The notes below the pieces were generated by a model, which saw nothing but the letters and a program-made list of their open reading frames with translations, had not been told where the DNA came from and searched no databases. Source: Chloroflexota bacterium (lineage in GTDB: Bacteria > Chloroflexota > UBA6077). From it: a stretch of DNA of 9,061 nucleotides. Positions 5,467-9,061 of the stretch are shown piece after piece. Position 1 is the first letter of the stretch, and each line of letters starts with the position of its first letter. The stretch is from contig JAJYKO010000155.1 of NCBI GenBank assembly GCA_021788565.1, forward strand, positions 1 through 9,061, in the 5' to 3' direction. The translations under genes and the position numbers were made by a program.

Positions 5467-5570
5467 CCCCCTATCCCCCTTCCCGATTCGGGAAGGGGGA
5501 GGTAGGCTCCCCCTTCCCCGGTGGGGAAGGGGGCGGGGGGGGTTAGGTATGGAGGGGCCGGGGGTTAGGT
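5461..5570. repeat. Second two-hairpin repeat, overlapping the TetR stop codon
   Basis: Outer ends ACCTAACCCCC (5461-5471) and GGGGGTTAGGT (5538-5548) are a perfect 11-bp inverted repeat. Inside are two strong hairpins: CCCCCTTCCC (5475-5484) with GGGAAGGGGG (5490-5499), and CCCCCTTCCCC (5509-5519) with GGGGAAGGGGG (5523-5533). The right end GGGGGTTAGGT occurs again as a direct copy at 5560-5570. The layout parallels the repeat at 4491-4601 although the sequence differs. It lies in the 139-bp gap between the TetR and methyltransferase genes, where its hairpins could weaken read-through between them. Confidence 0.85.
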
Positions 5571-5605
5571 GGATCCTGGTCACGGTCGGGGAGGGGAAAC
5601 TCAAC

Positions 5606-6508
5606 GTGGCAGGACAAGGCGTTGGCAACACGGCACTCGGTGCGGCGGTGTGTCGCTTACTCGAACAGTACCAGCCCCAAGAAACGCGGCTGTTCGAAGA
5701 TCCGATCGTCAAAGAGCTGGTTGGTGGACTCGTTCGGGTACTCATGCGGTTCGGGTTCATAAGAAGTTTCACCATCCGACAGATGGATGGAGTGGCGAAA
5801 GGGATTTTCGGCGCTCAGGTTTGCCGCACCCGCTTCATCGACGACGCCGTCCAGGCCGCCTTATCGAAAGGGATTGGACAGCTGGTAATCCTGGGTGCCG
5901 GGTTCGATACACGTCCCTATCGCTTGCCTGGGATTGCGCGTGTGAAGGTGTTTGAGGTCGATTTACCGGCAGTCCAGGCTGAAAAAAGGAAGAAGCTCCA
6001 AGAGCACCTCAGCTCCTTGCCGGAAAACGTCACTTTCGTCCCCATCGACTTCGATTCACAGACGCTCGATGCCGCGTTCGCGGGCAAGGGGTTCGACCCC
6101 TCCAAACCGGCCGTATTCATCTGGGAGGGGGTCACCCAGTACCTCTCAGAGCAAGCTGTCCGCCAGACGCTCGCCTTTGTCGGAGAATCCGCGCGTGGCA
6201 GCATCTTCTTGTTTACGTATGTCTTGAAGAGCATCGTCGAGCGGCGTTCGGACATCCCTGATGCGGACAGAATGATGGACACCGTCGCGAAGAACGGCGC
6301 TCCATGGGTGTTCGGCCTGGAACCCTCCACCGTGCAGGCCTTCTTGGAGCCGTTCCATCTGTCGCTGGTCTCCGACGTTGGGAACGTAAACTATCAAGAG
6401 AAATATCTCCGGCCACTGAGGCGCGACTTGAAGGTGTTCGACGGCGAGCGGATTGTCCAAGCCGAGATCACTATCGAGCCGACGCCGAAGCGGCCATGGC
6501 CTGGGTAG
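5606..6508 (+). CDS. SAM-dependent methyltransferase, leucine-carboxyl-methyltransferase-like family
   Basis: A 300-residue class I methyltransferase. SAM motif I is VILGAGFDTRPYRL (94-107), the family's typical form of ILGAGLDTRAYRL, preceded by RTRFIDDAVQAALSKGI (74-90). The acidic residues of motif II are E117 and D119 in VFEVDLPAV, and WEGVTQYLSEQAV (173-185) is the characteristic post-motif block. Family members are mostly actinobacterial and environmental SAM-dependent O-methyltransferases of undefined substrate, related to leucine carboxyl methyltransferases and polyketide-modifying enzymes. GTG at 5606 is chosen: GGGGAGGGG stands about 10 nt upstream, and the protein opens correctly (AGQGVGNTALGAAVCRLLE). 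In-frame starts at 5450 and 5549 would run through or out of the repeat and give low-complexity R/G/P sequence. It is probably co-transcribed with the phosphotransferase gene 40 bp downstream. Confidence 0.88.
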   Translation: MAGQGVGNTALGAAVCRLLEQYQPQETRLFEDPIVKELVGGLVRVLMRFGFIRSFTIRQMDGVAKGIFGAQVCRTRFIDDAVQAALSKGIGQLVILGAGFDTRPYRLPGIARVKVFEVDLPAVQAEKRKKLQEHLSSLPENVTFVPIDFDSQTLDAAFAGKGFDPSKPAVFIWEGVTQYLSEQAVRQTLAFVGESARGSIFLFTYVLKSIVERRSDIPDADRMMDTVAKNGAPWVFGLEPSTVQAFLEPFHLSLVSDVGNVNYQEKYLRPLRRDLKVFDGERIVQAEITIEPTPKRPWPG

Positions 6509-6548
6509 CGCCGGAGACCGAAGACCCAATCTAGAGGTGTAGCCGAAC

Positions 6549-9061
6549 ATGACTGCTCCGTTCTGTCTTTCGCTGGAATCCTCCGAGGCGACGCTGGAGC
6601 TCGTCGGCGGCAAGGGGGCGTCCCTTGCCAGGATGGCCGCGGCCGGCCTCCCTGTGCCGCCCGGCTTTCACCTCACCACGGCGGCATACCGCCGCTTCGT
6701 CGAGGCCAACGGTCTCCAGTCAGCCGTGGTCGAGGCCGCGTCCCGAGCGGTGGCTGGCGATCCCGCTTCCCTGGAGCGGGCGTCGGCTGCCATCCGCTCC
6801 CTTTTCGAGGCCGGAACCATGCCCGAGGAGGTCGCGGGCGCGATCCGCATGGCATACGCGGGCCTTGGCTCGGGGGAGCCTGCCGTGGCTGTGCGGTCCT
6901 CGGCCACCGCCGAGGATCTGCCGGGCATGTCCTTCGCCGGCCAGCAGGAGAGCTACCTGAACGTGCGCGGCGAGCCGGCGGTGCTGGACGCGGTAAAGCA
7001 CTGCTGGGCCTCCCTCTGGACCGCCCGCGCCATCGGCTATCGCCTCAAGATGGGGATCGACCAGCGCTCCATATCCATGGGGGTGGTGGTCCTGTCCATG
7101 GTGCGCGCGGAGGTCGCGGGAGTGCTCTTCACAGCCAACCCCACGACGGGGGAGCGGGACGAGCTGGTGGTAAACGCGAGCTTCGGCCTCGGTGAGGCGG
7201 TCGTATCGGGCCAGGTGACGCCGGACAGCTTCGTCCTGGACAAGGACGGCATGGCTCTCAAGGAGACGGTACTCGGGACGAAGGATGTGAGGATCCTGCC
7301 CGCGGGAGAGCAGGGGACGATCGCCGAGGCCGTTCCCGAGGATCGGCGCGGGGAGCGGGCGCTATCCGACCAACAGCTGCGCGAGTTGGGCAGGCTGGCC
7401 GTTCGGGTGGAGAGGGAGTTCGGCGGTGTTCCCGAGGACATCGAGTGGGCGGTGGCCGACGGGCGTTTCTGGCTCCTCCAGGCCCGACCCATGACAGGTC
7501 TGCCTCCTGCTCCCCTGAAGGATGTGCGGTGGGAGCCGCCCATACCGGGCACGAAGTGGCTCCGCCGTAACGTGGTGGAACACATGCCCGAGCCCCTCTC
7601 CCCGCTCTTCGAGGAGCTCTATCTCAGGGAAGGGATGGAGCTCGCAATGGACAAGGCGGCAGAGCTGACCGGCGAGGGCGACCTCGTCGTCGACACCGGC
7701 CTCCCCTGGTACGCCACGGTAAACGGCTACGCCTACCTGCGCGGCAGCTTCACCACTAACTGGAGGGGCCTGGCGAAATCCCTGCCCACCATTCTCAGTG
7801 GCAAGATGATCCGCGAGATGTTTCGCCGCGCGATCCCCTACTGGCGAGACGAGGCTCTGCCGGCCCACCTCAGGACAGTAGAACGGTGGAAGGGGTTGGA
7901 CCTGGCCACTGCATCGGACGAGCGGTTGCTCGACGGGATTCGCGAGCTGGCTCGATCGGAGGGCCTCTACTGGGGAAGTGCCGACGTCGCGATAGCCATT
8001 GTTAGGGGAAGCGATCTGGTCCTCGACCGCTTCCTGTCCATCGCCATGCCGAGAAGCGGCCTGAGCAGCGCTCTCTTCCTGCGCGGTTTTCCATCCAAGG
8101 CCCTCGAGGCCGAGGCAGAGCTGCGGACCATCGCCGAGCAGCTTCGCGCCTCCGATGACCTGCGCGATCTGGTCGGCTCTACCCCTGCTCGGCGGCTGCT
8201 CGATGCCCTGAAGGCCAGCCCCAGCGGCAGCGCAATTGTGGAGAGGCTCCAGACCCACCTCGACCGTTACGGCCACCAGGTCTACAACCTGGACTTCGCG
8301 GAGCCGACTCAGGCCGAAGACCCGATGCCGGTCCTGCTCAGCCTGAAGGCTCAGGTGCAGCAGCCGGGCAGGGATGTGGGAGCGCGCCAGGCCGAGATGG
8401 CCCGCGAGCGCGAACGGCTGGTGGAGAAGACCGTCCGCTCCCTGGACCCCTTGCGGCGGCGCCTCTTCCTGAAGATCCTCCGCTGGGCGCAGGGTCTCGC
8501 CCCCCAAAGGGAAGAGGCCTTCTTCTACGTGGGCTGCGCCTGGCCCACCCTGCGGCGGTTGGCGCTGGAACTGGGGCGGCGGCTGGTGGAGGCCGGCTCC
8601 CTGGTCGTGCCCGACGACCTGTTCTACCTGGAGACCGGAGAGCTGCTGGCAGCGAGTGAGGACCGGGCTGCCGGCCAGGCCCGCCAGAACCTCGCCCGGT
8701 TGGCGGAAGAGCGCCGCGAGCTTCGAGAGGCTCGGAAACGGATTCATCCGCCCGCCGCGGTGCCCCCTGCCTCCAGGTGGAAATGGGGGCCCATCGATCT
8801 GTCCGGCTTCGAGACCCAGAAGAGGAACGTTGACCAGGCGCCGACGCTGCGGGGTTTCTCCGTGAGCCCCGGCCGGGTGACGGCACCGGCCAGCGTGATC
8901 CTCTCCCCCGCGGACTTCGACAGGATGGTGCCGGACACCATCCTGGTCTGCCCAACTACCACTCCTGCCTGGACGCCTCTCTTCGTCCAGGCGCGGGGGC
9001 TGGTCACCGACATCGGCGGGGTCACCGCCCATGGGTCTATCGTGGCGCGGGAGTATGGAAT
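6549..9061 (+). CDS. PEP-synthase-like phosphotransferase, rifampicin-phosphotransferase domain order (3' end cut)
   Basis: 837 complete codons without a stop, cut by the window edge. Domain 1 is the pyruvate/PEP-kinase ATP-grasp: VGGKGASLARMAAAGLPVPPG (19-39, K22), AVRSSATAEDLPGMSFAGQQ (114-133, R116), GVLFTANPTTGERDELVVNA (191-210), and EDIEWAV...WLLQARPM (296-315, E299, Q311, R313). A long helical middle part (about 325-765) carries HLDRYGHQVYNLDFAEP and EAFFYVGCAWPTLRRLALEL blocks like those of Rph-type proteins. The C-terminal swivelling domain starts near RGFSVSPGRV and ends with GGVTAHGSIVAREYG, placing the phospho-carrying His at 828, close to His825 of Listeria Rph (about 867 aa). 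Such enzymes use ATP to phosphorylate that His, then pass the phosphate to the substrate, releasing AMP and Pi. PEP synthase is less likely because the PEP-binding barrel could not fit if the protein ends at Rph length; that end is unseen. GAGGTG precedes the ATG by 9 nt. Confidence 0.9.
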   Translation, partial: MTAPFCLSLESSEATLELVGGKGASLARMAAAGLPVPPGFHLTTAAYRRFVEANGLQSAVVEAASRAVAGDPASLERASAAIRSLFEAGTMPEEVAGAIRMAYAGLGSGEPAVAVRSSATAEDLPGMSFAGQQESYLNVRGEPAVLDAVKHCWASLWTARAIGYRLKMGIDQRSISMGVVVLSMVRAEVAGVLFTANPTTGERDELVVNASFGLGEAVVSGQVTPDSFVLDKDGMALKETVLGTKDVRILPAGEQGTIAEAVPEDRRGERALSDQQLRELGRLAVRVEREFGGVPEDIEWAVADGRFWLLQARPMTGLPPAPLKDVRWEPPIPGTKWLRRNVVEHMPEPLSPLFEELYLREGMELAMDKAAELTGEGDLVVDTGLPWYATVNGYAYLRGSFTTNWRGLAKSLPTILSGKMIREMFRRAIPYWRDEALPAHLRTVERWKGLDLATASDERLLDGIRELARSEGLYWGSADVAIAIVRGSDLVLDRFLSIAMPRSGLSSALFLRGFPSKALEAEAELRTIAEQLRASDDLRDLVGSTPARRLLDALKASPSGSAIVERLQTHLDRYGHQVYNLDFAEPTQAEDPMPVLLSLKAQVQQPGRDVGARQAEMARERERLVEKTVRSLDPLRRRLFLKILRWAQGLAPQREEAFFYVGCAWPTLRRLALELGRRLVEAGSLVVPDDLFYLETGELLAASEDRAAGQARQNLARLAEERRELREARKRIHPPAAVPPASRWKWGPIDLSGFETQKRNVDQAPTLRGFSVSPGRVTAPASVILSPADFDRMVPDTILVCPTTTPAWTPLFVQARGLVTDIGGVTAHGSIVAREYG

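Noticed and set aside
5450..5605. Upstream in-frame extension of the methyltransferase through the palindromic repeat
   Set aside because: The 52 extra residues are low-complexity translation of the repeat and spacer, family members begin near the GTG at 5606, and a good ribosome-binding site supports that start.
7362..9032. Minus-strand open frame of 556 codons opposite the phosphotransferase gene
   Set aside because: Its translation is rich in G, P, Q, R and A without recognisable motifs, and the plus-strand frame carries a clear multi-domain enzyme. Long antisense frames are expected opposite genes with strong G/C third-position bias.

Overview
The window is GC-rich bacterial chromosomal DNA with dense, mostly single-gene transcription units. 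It carries two kinds of short dispersed palindromic repeat: one built on GTCATxCCCGC/GCGGGxATCCA hairpins and one built on CCCCCTTCCC/GGGAAGGGGG hairpins. Repeats of this style are common in uncultured Chloroflexota (Dehalococcoidia/SAR202-like) genomes and in several other GC-rich environmental lineages. With the gene content (M20D amidohydrolase, MBL-fold hydrolase, GNAT protein, PEP-synthase-like phosphotransferase) this makes a Chloroflexota-like metagenomic origin plausible. No rRNA or tRNA is present to prove it.

Layout, left to right. (1) 1-383, minus: N-terminal part of an MBL-fold metallo-hydrolase, with a possible promoter near 488-516. (2) 384-1162: a long gene-poor stretch holding a large branched palindrome (about 556-693), smaller hairpins, and a possible scrap of a response-regulator gene. 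(3) 1163-1870, plus: GNAT-type acetyltransferase. (4) 1893-2053: competing inverted repeats and a perfect 15-bp stem between convergent genes, probably a two-way terminator. (5) 3064-2069, minus: MreB-like actin homologue without mreC/mreD beside it, possibly preceded by a tiny membrane-protein ORF that stops exactly where mreB starts. (6) 3282-4457, plus: M20D amidohydrolase, divergent from mreB. (7) 4491-4662: a two-hairpin repeat, its duplicated right end, and another stem-loop. (8) 4753-5466, plus: TetR-family regulator with a good sigma70-type promoter and a palindromic operator candidate. (9) 5461-5570: a second two-hairpin repeat that supplies the TetR stop codon. (10) 5606-6508, plus: SAM-dependent methyltransferase of the leucine-carboxyl-methyltransferase-like family. 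(11) 6549-9061, plus: large PEP/pyruvate-kinase-like phosphotransferase with the domain order of rifampicin phosphotransferase, cut by the window end just after its catalytic histidine.

The most coherent functional unit is the right-hand block: a TetR regulator, a small-molecule-type methyltransferase and, 40 bp further on, an Rph/PEP-synthase-like phosphotransferase. It reads as a regulated cassette for chemically modifying a small molecule, possibly an antibiotic or other xenobiotic; the substrate cannot be read from sequence. The other genes look like independent housekeeping or catabolic units. No CRISPR array, insertion sequence or integrase was seen.
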